Assembly: GCF_030580675.1 (NCBI RefSeq)
Contig: NZ_JAUQUB010000001.1
Span: 186,001 to 250,000 of the forward strand
Length of the DNA stretch: 64,000 bases
Direction of reading: 5' to 3'
DNA from: Antiquaquibacter soli
Lineage (GTDB): Bacteria > Actinomycetota > Actinomycetes > Actinomycetales > Microbacteriaceae
The translations under genes were made by a program, and so were the position numbers. Positions 42,737-49,617 of the stretch are shown here, piece by piece; the stretch's first letter is position 1; every line of letters begins with the position of its first letter. The notes beneath the pieces were generated by a model. It made no database searches and was not told the DNA's origin. It worked only from the letters and a program-made list of their open reading frames with translations.

Positions 42737-43420
42737 ATGCATATCTCTCTACCGCAGCTGTTCCGCTCCGAGCCCCGACCGCCCCAGTGGCCGAGTCGGG
42801 CGAAGGATCGCATCGCGGTATTCGCCGGCATTGCGGCCTTCTCGCTCATGGCCGTCGCGGCGCTCGCTCCTCCCCCGGGCCCGACCGCGGCTCAGGAGTA
42901 CCAGGCGTTCCTCGAGGCGAATGCACAGTCGCTCGACGTGCGCGACGGGGTGGTACAGCAGGAGGTCGTGCGCGACGGGTATTCGGCGACCCCGGGCATC
43001 CAGACGCTCGCCGCCAGCGGCACGAACTACGACTGGGCGAAGATGGTGCTCCTCATGGCGGGGCTGCCGATGTCGGAGAACAACGTCACGGTGTTCACCC
43101 GGTGGATGCGCCAGGAGAACTACGTCGACGCGTGGTGGAACCGTAACAACCCCCTCAACAACGGGTGGGGGTCCGGCGGGGGCGGCGGCCTCGGCAGCTA
43201 CGACTCCCTGGTGATCGCCGCGGAGAATGCGGCGGAAGCGCTGCTCACCAACGGGGGCTACTCGGGCATCGTGGCGGCGTTCGCGGCCGATTCCCCGACC
43301 TCGGTGACGGAGGCGGCGATCTGGGCCTCACCGTGGGCGACGGGCCACTACAACAACGGCGCGCACTGGTCGTACGCGGAGGTGCCGGTCATCACGGCGC
43401 CTGCCGACGCCTGGCAGTAG
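42737..43420 (+). CDS. Secreted lysozyme-like/glucosaminidase-like protein
   Basis: A 227-residue protein with a basic N-terminus and one helix at about 26-45 (IAVFAGIAAFSLMAVAALAP), a signal anchor or long signal peptide. The outer part contains TRWMRQENYVDAWWNRNNPL, with a likely catalytic Glu in RQENY, then GLGSYDSLVIAAENAAEALL and WASPWATGHYNNG. This order is typical of lysozyme-like folds in phage lysins and actinobacterial cell-wall enzymes. The Gly-rich loop GWGSGGGGGLG is unusual. Peptidoglycan as substrate is inference. Confidence 0.65.
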   Translation: MHISLPQLFRSEPRPPQWPSRAKDRIAVFAGIAAFSLMAVAALAPPPGPTAAQEYQAFLEANAQSLDVRDGVVQQEVVRDGYSATPGIQTLAASGTNYDWAKMVLLMAGLPMSENNVTVFTRWMRQENYVDAWWNRNNPLNNGWGSGGGGGLGSYDSLVIAAENAAEALLTNGGYSGIVAAFAADSPTSVTEAAIWASPWATGHYNNGAHWSYAEVPVITAPADAWQ

Positions 43421-43428
43421 CGGTCTGA

Positions 43429-43500
43429 TTAACGGCGGAAGCCGCCGCCGGAGCTGCCTCCGACGACGGCCTCCTGGGGTCCGTCCGTGTGCGTGCGCAT
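43429..43500 (-). CDS. Possible 23-aa Gly-rich ORF
   Basis: ATG 43500 starts 5 bases after the stop of the gene at 43506. It encodes 23 residues ending VVGGSSGGGFRR before TAA. No Shine-Dalgarno is seen, so translation would depend on coupling. The Gly-rich, Arg-ending tail is not random-looking, but the evidence is thin. Confidence 0.3.
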   Translation of the reverse strand: MRTHTDGPQEAVVGGSSGGGFRR

Positions 43501-43505
43501 TGCTG

Positions 43506-43757
43506 CTACCGCACCGGGGTGAGCAGTCGCAGCGACCGCTCGGCCTGACGCTCGCGAGCCAGTCGCGCGAGCTGCTGCTCGACACGGTTGGCCCGACGCT
43601 CGCGCGATTCGAGCGGGAGAGGCCGGCGGCCCCACTTGATGAGCGCGATGCCCACGTGCAGGGCGATCCGATCGACGAGGCCGACGCGGCGCGCGGGGCG
43701 CTCGGTTTGCTCCTCGACTATGGGCGGGTGGGTCGGACGAATCAACGTCTCGTTCAT
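43506..43757 (-). CDS. Small basic protein (83 aa)
   Basis: ATG 43757 (MNETLIRPTHPPIVEEQTER) has GAGGA 12 bases upstream. The 83-residue product has one short amphipathic or membrane-touching segment (VDRIALHVGIALIKWGRRP) and a strongly basic helix (ESRERRANRVEQQLARLARERQ). Comparable short proteins occur in Microbacteriaceae, without known function. Codon composition and the strand context (no overlapping gene) support it. Confidence 0.6.
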   Translation of the reverse strand: MNETLIRPTHPPIVEEQTERPARRVGLVDRIALHVGIALIKWGRRPLPLESRERRANRVEQQLARLARERQAERSLRLLTPVR

Positions 43758-43954
43758 GGTTGGTGTGTTCCTCACAGTGCAGTGCATCCGATGTGGGGAT
43801 GCACGAGCCGATGCCGCTCGTGGCGGCGGATGGGGGTCGACCCGAACAGGGTCGTGGGGTGGCTGGCCCGGGAACGCGCAGACGACTGCGCGGGGAGGGC
43901 CTGAGGCTTCGTGAGCGTCGCCACCGTCGTGATCGGTGGCTGTTCGCTAGCCGA
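43758..43954. other. Intergenic stretch with a hairpin
   Basis: No supported gene. GCCACCG (43920-43926) and CGGTGGC (43934-43940) form a 7-base hairpin that lies just after the 23-aa ORF at 43955 on the minus strand and may end its transcript. The rest holds the promoter region of the 83-aa gene. Confidence 0.45.
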
Positions 43955-44026
43955 TCAGGCGGTGAGGACGCCGACGAAGCCGGCGGGCGTAAAGCGGGTC
44001 ATTCCCGCGGTCTTGCGAATAAACAC
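43955..44026 (-). CDS. Micro-ORF (23 aa) with strong ribosome binding site
   Basis: GTG 44026 is preceded at 8 bases by GAAAGGAG, a near-perfect Shine-Dalgarno. The product has 23 residues: MFIRKTAGMTRFTPAGF then VGVLTA. It is short, basic at the front and hydrophobic at the end. A hairpin (43920-43940) follows about 15 bases downstream. The gene-like frame of signals at both ends argues for real expression; function unknown. Confidence 0.5.
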   Translation of the reverse strand: MFIRKTAGMTRFTPAGFVGVLTA

Positions 44027-44133
44027 GGCCGGTCTCCTTTCGTCTGTAGTGGCGTGAGCTACACCGTAGTGAAACCCGGGCGTGTCGCGCCACCGGGTCG
44101 CGGGGTGTCTGCGGCGTTCGTTACCGTGATGTT

Positions 44134-44523
44134 ATGCGGTGGGCGTGCGGGGTCGTGGCGGCGGTGGTCGTCGTGGGCTTGGCGGGGTGCATCCCCCAGC
44201 CCCGCGATGAGCAGGGCCGGCTCATCGTGCCGGTGAGCGTCGACTTCGCTGAGGTGTCGGACGGCTACTTGCGCGCCGGCGGCCAGGTGCTCGGGGTCAT
44301 CGAGGACGGCGGCACGTGCTCGTTCACGTTCTACGGTGCCGGGGGTGGGGCATCCCGGCTGACATCGTCGGGGCACGGGGGCGTGAGCAGCACGGAGTGC
44401 GACGACGTGGATGAGCCGATCGCGACGCTCTTCCCGGGGGAGTACGAGCTCGTGCTCCGGTACAGTTCGGAGGACTCGGTCGGCGAGAGCGAGCCGTTCC
44501 CGCTGACGATCCCGGAGCACTGA
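44134..44523 (+). CDS. Putative lipoprotein (129 aa)
   Basis: The signal peptide has lipobox GLAGC (VVAAVVVVGLAGC). The mature protein is beta-rich with two further Cys (GTCSFTFYG and STECDDVD) that could form a disulphide, and ends EYELVLRYSSEDSVGESEPF followed by PLTIPEH. It abuts the EamA transporter gene (TGAATG), so the two are probably co-transcribed. Family unknown. Confidence 0.7.
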   Translation: MRWACGVVAAVVVVGLAGCIPQPRDEQGRLIVPVSVDFAEVSDGYLRAGGQVLGVIEDGGTCSFTFYGAGGGASRLTSSGHGGVSSTECDDVDEPIATLFPGEYELVLRYSSEDSVGESEPFPLTIPEH

Positions 44524-45399
44524 ATGAACCCGTCCCGCGCCGCGGTCGGCGCGAGCGCCGTCGTCGTGCTCGGCCTGGTCTGCCAGGAGGTGGGTGCGGC
44601 GATCGCGGTGACGCTGTTCCCGGCGGTCGGGCCGATCGGCATGGTTACGCTGCGACTGGTGTTCTCGGCGGCGGTGCTGCTGATCGTGTTCCGACCGTCG
44701 CTGCGCGGCCGCTCGCGCGGCGACTGGATGACCGTGCTCGCGTTCGGGCTCGTGCTTGCGGCAATGAACGCGATGTTCTACCTGTCGCTCACGCGACTCG
44801 ACCTCGGGGTCGCCCTGACGCTCGAGATCCTGGGGCCGCTCGTGCTGTCCGTGGTGACGGCGCGGCGGGCATCCGCGTGGCTGTGGGCGGCGCTCGCGTT
44901 CGCGGGGGTGGCGATCCTGGGGCTCGCGGGGGCGAGCGAGCTCGACCCACTCGGCGCGGTGCTCGCGCTCGGGGCGGGCTCGGCGTGGGTGGCGTACATC
45001 CTGCTGTCGGCCCGCACGGGGGCGCGCTTCGGGCGGCTCGACGGGCTGGCGCTCGCGATGGCGGTCGGTGCGGTGGCGATCCTGCCGTTCGGGGCTGTCA
45101 CCACGGGGGCGACTCTCGTGCAGCCGGGCATCCTGCTGCTGGGCCTGGCAGTGGCGCTGCTGTCGTCGGCGATACCGTACGGGCTGGAGCTGCTCGCGCT
45201 GCGCCGGCTGCCGGCGTCGACGTTCTCTATCCTGCTGTCGCTCGCGCCGGCGCTCGCCGCGCTCGCCGGGTTGGTGATCCTCGGTCAGCAGCTGTCGCTG
45301 TGGGACTGGCTCGCGATCGTGCTCGTGGTGATCGCGTCGATGGGTGCGGTGAGGGCCGCGACGCGCGCCGCTCGACCGCCGGTCGACCCGACCCCCTGA
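44524..45399 (+). CDS. EamA/RhtA-type transporter
   Basis: A 291-residue protein with about ten helices in two EamA repeats. It resembles the threonine/homoserine exporter RhtA: LVCQEVGAAIAVTLFPAVGP, MNAMFYLSLTRLDLGVALTL, SSAIPYGLELLALRRLPAST. ATG 44524 follows the previous stop directly. The likely role is export of amino acids or related metabolites. The tRNA-Arg promoter begins within 10 bases of its stop. Confidence 0.9.
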   Translation: MNPSRAAVGASAVVVLGLVCQEVGAAIAVTLFPAVGPIGMVTLRLVFSAAVLLIVFRPSLRGRSRGDWMTVLAFGLVLAAMNAMFYLSLTRLDLGVALTLEILGPLVLSVVTARRASAWLWAALAFAGVAILGLAGASELDPLGAVLALGAGSAWVAYILLSARTGARFGRLDGLALAMAVGAVAILPFGAVTTGATLVQPGILLLGLAVALLSSAIPYGLELLALRRLPASTFSILLSLAPALAALAGLVILGQQLSLWDWLAIVLVVIASMGAVRAATRAARPPVDPTP

Positions 45400-45407
45400 C
45401 GTGCTGG

Positions 45408-45413
45408 TATAGT
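45408..45413 (+). promoter_or_regulatory. -10 element of tRNA-Arg
   Basis: TATAGT, 25 bases before the tRNA, matches five of six positions. A weak TCGACC lies 19 bases upstream. Confidence 0.55.
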
Positions 45414-45438
45414 AATCCGGTTGGCTTTTCGCCAGCAT

Positions 45439-45514
45439 GCGCCCGTAGCTCAATGGATAGAGCATCTGACTACGGATCAGAAGGTTAGGGGTTCGAGTCC
45501 CTTCGGGCGCACCA
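45439..45514 (+). tRNA. tRNA-Arg, anticodon ACG, CCA encoded
   Basis: Acceptor GCGCCCG pairs with CGGGCGC (45504-45510); discriminator A45511 and CCA 45512-45514 are encoded. The anticodon loop CTACGGA carries ACG, which after deamination reads CGU, CGC and CGA. T loop TTCGAGTCC is standard. Confidence 0.96.
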
Positions 45515-45559
45515 AACGAAAGAAGACCTCCGCACAGCGGGGGTCTTCTTTCGTTTGGT
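45511..45559 (+). terminator. Long hairpin terminator of tRNA-Arg
   Basis: Perfect 18-base arms (45511-45528 and 45542-45559; core AACGAAAGAAGACC / GGTCTTCTTTCGTT) plus an inner CCGC/GCGG stem. The left arm begins at the discriminator base, so the encoded ACCA is part of the hairpin. Confidence 0.85.
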
Positions 45560-45817
45560 GGCCCTACTGTGACCGGACCACCGGGGTCCCCGCCGCGCCG
45601 GTTCCGACGCGTCGCCCGGCGCGGCTGGCAGGATGCCGGTTCTCGAGTACGTCGTACCCGGGCCGCCTCGGCGGCCCGGCGATCTCACCGCGACGTGGTG
45701 GCCGTGCCGGTGGGGCGTCGAGTCCCTTCGGGCGCTCGGCTTCCGCGTTACCCCGAATTGGGGTGGCCGCAACATGAATACCTTCCACTATTCTCCCGGT
45801 AACCGGAGGGAGATGCG
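45560..45817. other. Gene-free stretch after tRNA-Arg
   Basis: No supported CDS in 258 bases. It contains a near-perfect palindrome (45658-45679: CCGGGCCGCC-TC-GGCGGCCCGG) and an 18-base copy of the tRNA-Arg 3' end (45718-45735). The end holds the ribosome binding site CGGAGGG of the next gene. Confidence 0.6.
45718..45735 (+). repeat. 18-base copy of the tRNA-Arg 3' end (att-like)
   Basis: TCGAGTCCCTTCGGGCGC is identical to 45493-45510 in the T arm and acceptor of tRNA-Arg. Such partial copies usually mark an attachment site left by integration at the tRNA. Only 225 bases separate the two, without an integrase gene. Confidence 0.7.
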
Positions 45818-46708
45818 ATGGCGAACGAACCCGGATGGCTGCCCGATCCCTACGACAGCACCCGGCTCCGCTGGTGGGACGGCGAGCGATGGTCCCTCCA
45901 CGTTGCCCGAGGCCGCACGGTGACCACCGCTCCTCTCGAGGTTGTGCCCGCTCCGCCCCGTCGACGCATCCCCGTCTGGGGCTGGCTGCTGATCATCCTC
46001 GCTGCGCTCATCGTCGTCTTCGGGATCCCGCGGCTGGGGCTCGCGGTCGCCCTCGTCGTTCTCGTCACGGCGCTCATCGCCCTCGGGAGGTCCACCCCTA
46101 CGTGGCTGCGCCTTCGTTCCCGCACGGCGGCGGGAGCCGCAGTCGCCGGCGCGGCCGCGGTCGCCCTGGTGACCTTCGCTCTCATCGCCACGCCAGGACC
46201 GAGTCAGCAGCAGGCGACCACCGGTGCGGTCCCGTTGGTATCGAGTGACGACGGCGCGGACACGGCGGAACCAGAGTCCACGTTCCGCGAGGAGACCGTG
46301 ACGGAGACAATCCCTTTCGGCGCCTCGACGGTCGAGGACCCGAATCTCCCGAGTGGCCAGAGCCAGGTCACGACGGCCGGACAGGCGGGCGAGCGCACAC
46401 TGACCTACCGCGTCGAGTACATCGACGGACGCGAGGTCGACCGCGAGCTCGTCTCGGACGTCGTCACCCGCGAGCCGGTCACTGAGGTCACGGCTGTCGG
46501 CACCTATGTCGCGCCGCCTCCGCCCGCTTATGAGGCGTCTGGCTGCGATCCAAACTACGCCGACGCATGCGTTCCTCTCTCCAGCGATGTCGATTGCGCG
46601 TGGGGCACGGGCGATGGGCCGGCGTACTTCGACGGCGTCGCGAGGGTCGTCGGTACCGACGTGTACGACCTCGACCGTGACAACGACGGGTACGCGTGCG
46701 AGCAGTAG
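45818..46708 (+). CDS. DUF2510 membrane protein with C-terminal Excalibur domain
   Basis: A 296-residue protein. The N-terminal DUF2510 motif is GWLPDPYDSTRLRWWDGERW; two or more helices follow near residues 45-80 and 100-120; then an outer Thr/Glu-rich region. The middle contains a G5-like stretch (RTLTYRVEYIDGREVDRELV, RVVT-type EPVTEVTAVGTY). The C-terminus is an Excalibur calcium-binding motif, DVYDLDRDNDGYACEQ. ATG 45818 follows CGGAGGG. It is probably a cell-surface protein; partners unknown. Confidence 0.85.
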   Translation: MANEPGWLPDPYDSTRLRWWDGERWSLHVARGRTVTTAPLEVVPAPPRRRIPVWGWLLIILAALIVVFGIPRLGLAVALVVLVTALIALGRSTPTWLRLRSRTAAGAAVAGAAAVALVTFALIATPGPSQQQATTGAVPLVSSDDGADTAEPESTFREETVTETIPFGASTVEDPNLPSGQSQVTTAGQAGERTLTYRVEYIDGREVDRELVSDVVTREPVTEVTAVGTYVAPPPPAYEASGCDPNYADACVPLSSDVDCAWGTGDGPAYFDGVARVVGTDVYDLDRDNDGYACEQ

Positions 46709-46737
46709 ATGCCCGAATGCTGTGACCCGGCTCGTCC

Positions 46738-47193
46738 CTAGCCCAACCCCAGCAGCTTTCCGTTCTTCGCGAGCTCCGGGTCGGTGCACGAGGTCAGGTC
46801 GAAGCAGCAGGGTCGACGGCTGCCCTTGCGGAGCTTGTCGATGGAGACCTCGATGCGCTTGGCCCGCGTCTCGGGGTTCTTCGTGGCACCTACCCAGCGC
46901 ACACACTCCCAGCGGGCCATGGGGGTGATGTCGTGCCAGTCGTCGTCGATGTCGGGTGCGGCGGCGAGGGCGGCCGCGAGGTCGGCAGGAATGGATGGCT
47001 CGGGCCACTCCGCTGCCGCCCGCAGCGACACGGAGACTCGGTCTCCCTCGGCGAACGCCGGCAGCGCAAGCCAGTGCCCCTTCGCCCCGTCCGGTTCGAT
47101 GACGGTCGTGATTGGGGTGCCGTTGAGCGTGCCCGTGGCAGCCACCTGGCCGCGCGACGGGAGCGACGCGCTCGCGGCATCCGTCAATCTCAC
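46738..47193 (-). CDS. YdeI/OmpD-associated family protein (DUF1905 plus OmdA)
   Basis: A 151-residue protein. The N-terminal half is a DUF1905-like beta domain (VAATGTLNGTPITTVIEPDG, HWLALPAFAEGDRVSVSLRA) and the C-terminal half an OmdA-type helical part (MARWECVRWVGATKNPETRA, RIEVSIDKLRKGSRRPCCFD). Its cellular function is not settled. It ends near 46738 with LLGLG. It lies 50 bases from the toxin gene, probably as an independent unit. Confidence 0.85.
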   Translation of the reverse strand: MRLTDAASASLPSRGQVAATGTLNGTPITTVIEPDGAKGHWLALPAFAEGDRVSVSLRAAAEWPEPSIPADLAAALAAAPDIDDDWHDITPMARWECVRWVGATKNPETRAKRIEVSIDKLRKGSRRPCCFDLTSCTDPELAKNGKLLGLG

Positions 47194-47242
47194 GAGGGGC
47201 CGACCCGCGACCTACGTTTCTCGGGCGCTCGCGGGCAGGGGC

Positions 47243-47503
47243 TCAGTAGTGGTCGCGGGCCTGCAGGATGACGATGTGGTTGTCGGTCACGAGGTAGACG
47301 AGTCGGTTGGCGTCGTCGATGCGGCGAGACCACGCGCCCGAGAGGATGTGCTTGAGCGGTTCGGGCTTGCCGGGTCCGGTGAACGGGTCTCGCAGGACAT
47401 CCTGAATCAGGGCGTTCACGCGACGCAGGGTCTTGCGGTCCTGTGTCTGCCAGTAGGTGTAGTCCTCCCACCCGTCGCGGTCGAAGGCGAGCTGGCGGCT
47501 CAC
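47243..47503 (-). CDS. yoeB: Toxin of YoeB/Txe family (ribosome-dependent mRNA interferase)
   Basis: An 86-residue RelE-superfamily toxin very close to YoeB in pattern: WEDYTYWQTQDRKTLRRVNA, GKPEPLKHILSGAWSRRID, RLVYLVTDNHIVILQARDHY. The conserved Glu (KPEP), Arg (WSRR) and the terminal His-Tyr are present, so it should be active. GTG 47503 overlaps the antitoxin stop as GTGA. YoeB cleaves mRNA at the start codon within the ribosome. Confidence 0.94.
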   Translation of the reverse strand: MSRQLAFDRDGWEDYTYWQTQDRKTLRRVNALIQDVLRDPFTGPGKPEPLKHILSGAWSRRIDDANRLVYLVTDNHIVILQARDHY

Positions 47504-47751
47504 GCCTCGAGCAGGTCGTGAGACTCGAACTCGCCGCGCCGGGCGCGCTCGAGCGCGGCGAGGAGGCGCTCGGCGCCCTTCGCGTTGCGCAGCAGGTAGG
47601 CCGTCTCGGTGATGGCGTCGAAGTCGTCCTTCGAGATGAGAACTGCGTTGCCGTGCTTGGACACGACCTCGACCGGCGCGTGGTCCTCGTTGACTTGCTG
47701 GATGAGCCCGAAGAGGTTCTTCCGGGCGTCCGTCGCGGTGATCGCGGCCAT
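47500..47751 (-). CDS. yefM: Antitoxin of YefM/Phd family
   Basis: An 83-residue antitoxin: MAAITATDARKNLFGLIQQV at the DNA-binding end, PVEVVSKHGNAVLISKDDFD, and the toxin-wrapping C-terminus LLAALERARRGEFESHDLLE. ATG 47751 follows GAAGGAG. It precedes the toxin and overlaps it. It should bind the palindrome just upstream and autoregulate the operon. Confidence 0.95.
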   Translation of the reverse strand: MAAITATDARKNLFGLIQQVNEDHAPVEVVSKHGNAVLISKDDFDAITETAYLLRNAKGAERLLAALERARRGEFESHDLLEA

Positions 47752-47765
47752 GCGGACTCCTTCAT

Positions 47766-47789
47766 AGTGGTACGGGATAGCGTACCACT
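47766..47789 (-). promoter_or_regulatory. Operator palindrome of the yefM-yoeB operon
   Basis: AGTGGTAC and GTACCACT, perfect 8-base arms, 8-base spacer, 15 bases upstream of the yefM start. The position and GTAC cores fit autoregulation by the YefM/YoeB complex. Confidence 0.75.
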
Positions 47790-47825
47790 GTGCGCCTGGT
47801 CGACAGGCCGGTCTAACTGGCCCCG

Positions 47826-49562
47826 TCAGCTGACCACCATCGAGCACCCCGGCGCGACGCTCCCGTCGAACGCTTCCGAGAAGAACCGCTGCAGCGGCGA
47901 CCCCTCGAAGACGAGCTCGTCGCCGGCGATCGACTTCGCCGCGATCTCGCCCGGGATGGAGAAGTGGGTGGCGGGTGAGTCCACCCCGCCGATGCCGGCC
48001 GCGGCGACGCCGTGCAGCGTCAGCGACGAGGTGCCGTCGATGCAATACAGCGGCTCGAGCGAGTCGTAGAGGGCACGGGTCATGCAGTTCGCGGCATCCG
48101 GGATATGGTCGCCGGCGCCGCCCGCGGGCTGGCAGTGGATGATGTCATCCGCGAGTCCCTGGGCGAGGAACAGCGGCACGGGCTGGCCGTCGGAGAGGGG
48201 CACCTTCGGGAAGGGGTTGCTGCCGAGCGGGCCGGGCAGGTTGTAGAGCATCCACGCGCACCACGTCGCGAGGCCCTCGGTGGGCGGCGCCGCGCACGTC
48301 GCGTCGAGGCCGCCGCGGAAGAACTCGCCCGAGCGGTAGCCGGCGGGCAGGTTCCAGATCTCGGGCACCACCATCGGGTTCGCGGACGCGTCGCCGTACT
48401 TCTCCACCGCCGACTGAACGGCCCCCGCGGATGACCGGCGCAGGCACAGCTCCTTGACGGTCGCGACGGTCTGCGCGCCCTCCGCGGTAGCGATCGCGTC
48501 GAGCTGCACCCCGCCCGCGGTCAGCGGGTACGCGGGGAACGCGGCGTCGGCGGCGGGCGCGGGGCCGTCGGCGAGGGCATCCCACGCACCGAAGATGTAG
48601 GAGAACAGGGCCGGCCCGATCTGCATCTGCAGGGCCGCCACGGGCAGGTCGAGCCCGATGTTCTTGTGCATCTCCCAGTCGGCGAGGCCGTCGCCCGCCA
48701 CCACGCCGGGCTGCCCGGGCTGGGTGATGAAGTTGCTCGCCGGGGCGAGGGCGGCGACCCCGCGCAGGGTCAGGTCGGCGACCGGGCCGCTCGGGTGCGT
48801 CGCCGCGAGGTAGCTGTCGAAGAGCTGGCCGGCCCAGAGGGCGGCGTGCCCGCCCTGCGAGTGGCCCCAGATCACGGCGTCGTATTTCGTCGGGGCATCC
48901 GCGAACGTCGAGTCGACGAGCTGGGTGGCGGCGCGCGCCGCATCCAGGATCGCGGATGCCTCCGTCTTGCCGACCACGTACGTCGAGTCGGGCGCGTAGT
49001 CGGCGGCGGCGACGACCCACCCCTGGTCGACCGCGAACTGCAGGAGACCGTCGGATGCCTCGCCCTCGCGCTTGCTCAGGTCGGCACCCCACGCGACCGC
49101 ACCGATGCCTCCGGGCATGGGACCCCACAGGCCGACGGCGGGGTCGCTCGAGGGCAGGCAGTCCTGCGCGATGCCGACGGTTCCGTGCGACCAGTTCAGG
49201 ATGCGCGCCCTCCCGTCGACCACGGCGGGACCGGCAGCGGGTGCCGTGACGGTGCCGCAGACGAGCTGCAGGTCGGTCTCGTCGACGCCGGTGGTGACGT
49301 AGAGGATGCGCCACGAGCGCGCGCCAACCGGGTAGCTGGCGTCGCCGGTGGGGGTGATCTCGAGCGAGTCGACGACGTCGCCGGGGCCGAGTCCATCGGG
49401 CACGGCGGTGCCGACGCGGTTCTCGCACGGCTGGGTGCTCGCGGCGGTGGGCGTGGGGCTGGGCGTCGGGGCGGGCGGTGCCGTGCACGCGCCGAGGCTC
49501 ACGGCGAGCACGGCGGCGAGGGCGAGAGCGGGGCCGAGGAGTTCGGGTCTCCGGCGGGTCAT
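47826..49562 (-). CDS. Secretory-lipase-like lipoprotein
   Basis: A 578-residue alpha/beta hydrolase. The signal peptide has lipobox SLGAC, followed by a Pro/Thr linker (PTPSPTPTAAST). The nucleophile elbow is IWGHSQGGHAALWAG; the loops SHGTVGIAQDCLPS and FLAQGLADDIIHCQPA fit the Asp and the acid-base region, with many Cys as in the secretory lipase (LIP) family. Start ATG 49562; the frame is open further upstream but lacks signal-peptide features. It probably hydrolyses esters or lipids outside the membrane. Confidence 0.82.
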   Translation of the reverse strand: MTRRRPELLGPALALAAVLAVSLGACTAPPAPTPSPTPTAASTQPCENRVGTAVPDGLGPGDVVDSLEITPTGDASYPVGARSWRILYVTTGVDETDLQLVCGTVTAPAAGPAVVDGRARILNWSHGTVGIAQDCLPSSDPAVGLWGPMPGGIGAVAWGADLSKREGEASDGLLQFAVDQGWVVAAADYAPDSTYVVGKTEASAILDAARAATQLVDSTFADAPTKYDAVIWGHSQGGHAALWAGQLFDSYLAATHPSGPVADLTLRGVAALAPASNFITQPGQPGVVAGDGLADWEMHKNIGLDLPVAALQMQIGPALFSYIFGAWDALADGPAPAADAAFPAYPLTAGGVQLDAIATAEGAQTVATVKELCLRRSSAGAVQSAVEKYGDASANPMVVPEIWNLPAGYRSGEFFRGGLDATCAAPPTEGLATWCAWMLYNLPGPLGSNPFPKVPLSDGQPVPLFLAQGLADDIIHCQPAGGAGDHIPDAANCMTRALYDSLEPLYCIDGTSSLTLHGVAAAGIGGVDSPATHFSIPGEIAAKSIAGDELVFEGSPLQRFFSEAFDGSVAPGCSMVVS

Positions 49563-49617
49563 GGGTTCATCGTAGGGGCGGGCGCGGCGCAGGAGCATCC
49601 CCGGTGCGGGGGGGGGG

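Noticed and set aside
43588-43914. Plus-strand ORF of 108 codons opposite the 83-aa gene
   Set aside because: No ribosome binding site, Arg/Gly-rich shadow composition, and it overlaps the better-supported minus-strand gene and its promoter.
42737-45735. Prophage remnant between the lysin-like gene and the tRNA-Arg repeat
   Set aside because: No structural, terminase, integrase or recombination gene lies in between, and the remaining genes are ordinary lipoprotein, EamA and small chromosomal genes.
45633-45923. Plus-strand ORF of 96 codons after tRNA-Arg
   Set aside because: It crosses the att-like repeat and the ribosome binding site of the Excalibur gene and overlaps its start in another frame; no domain or ribosome binding site of its own.
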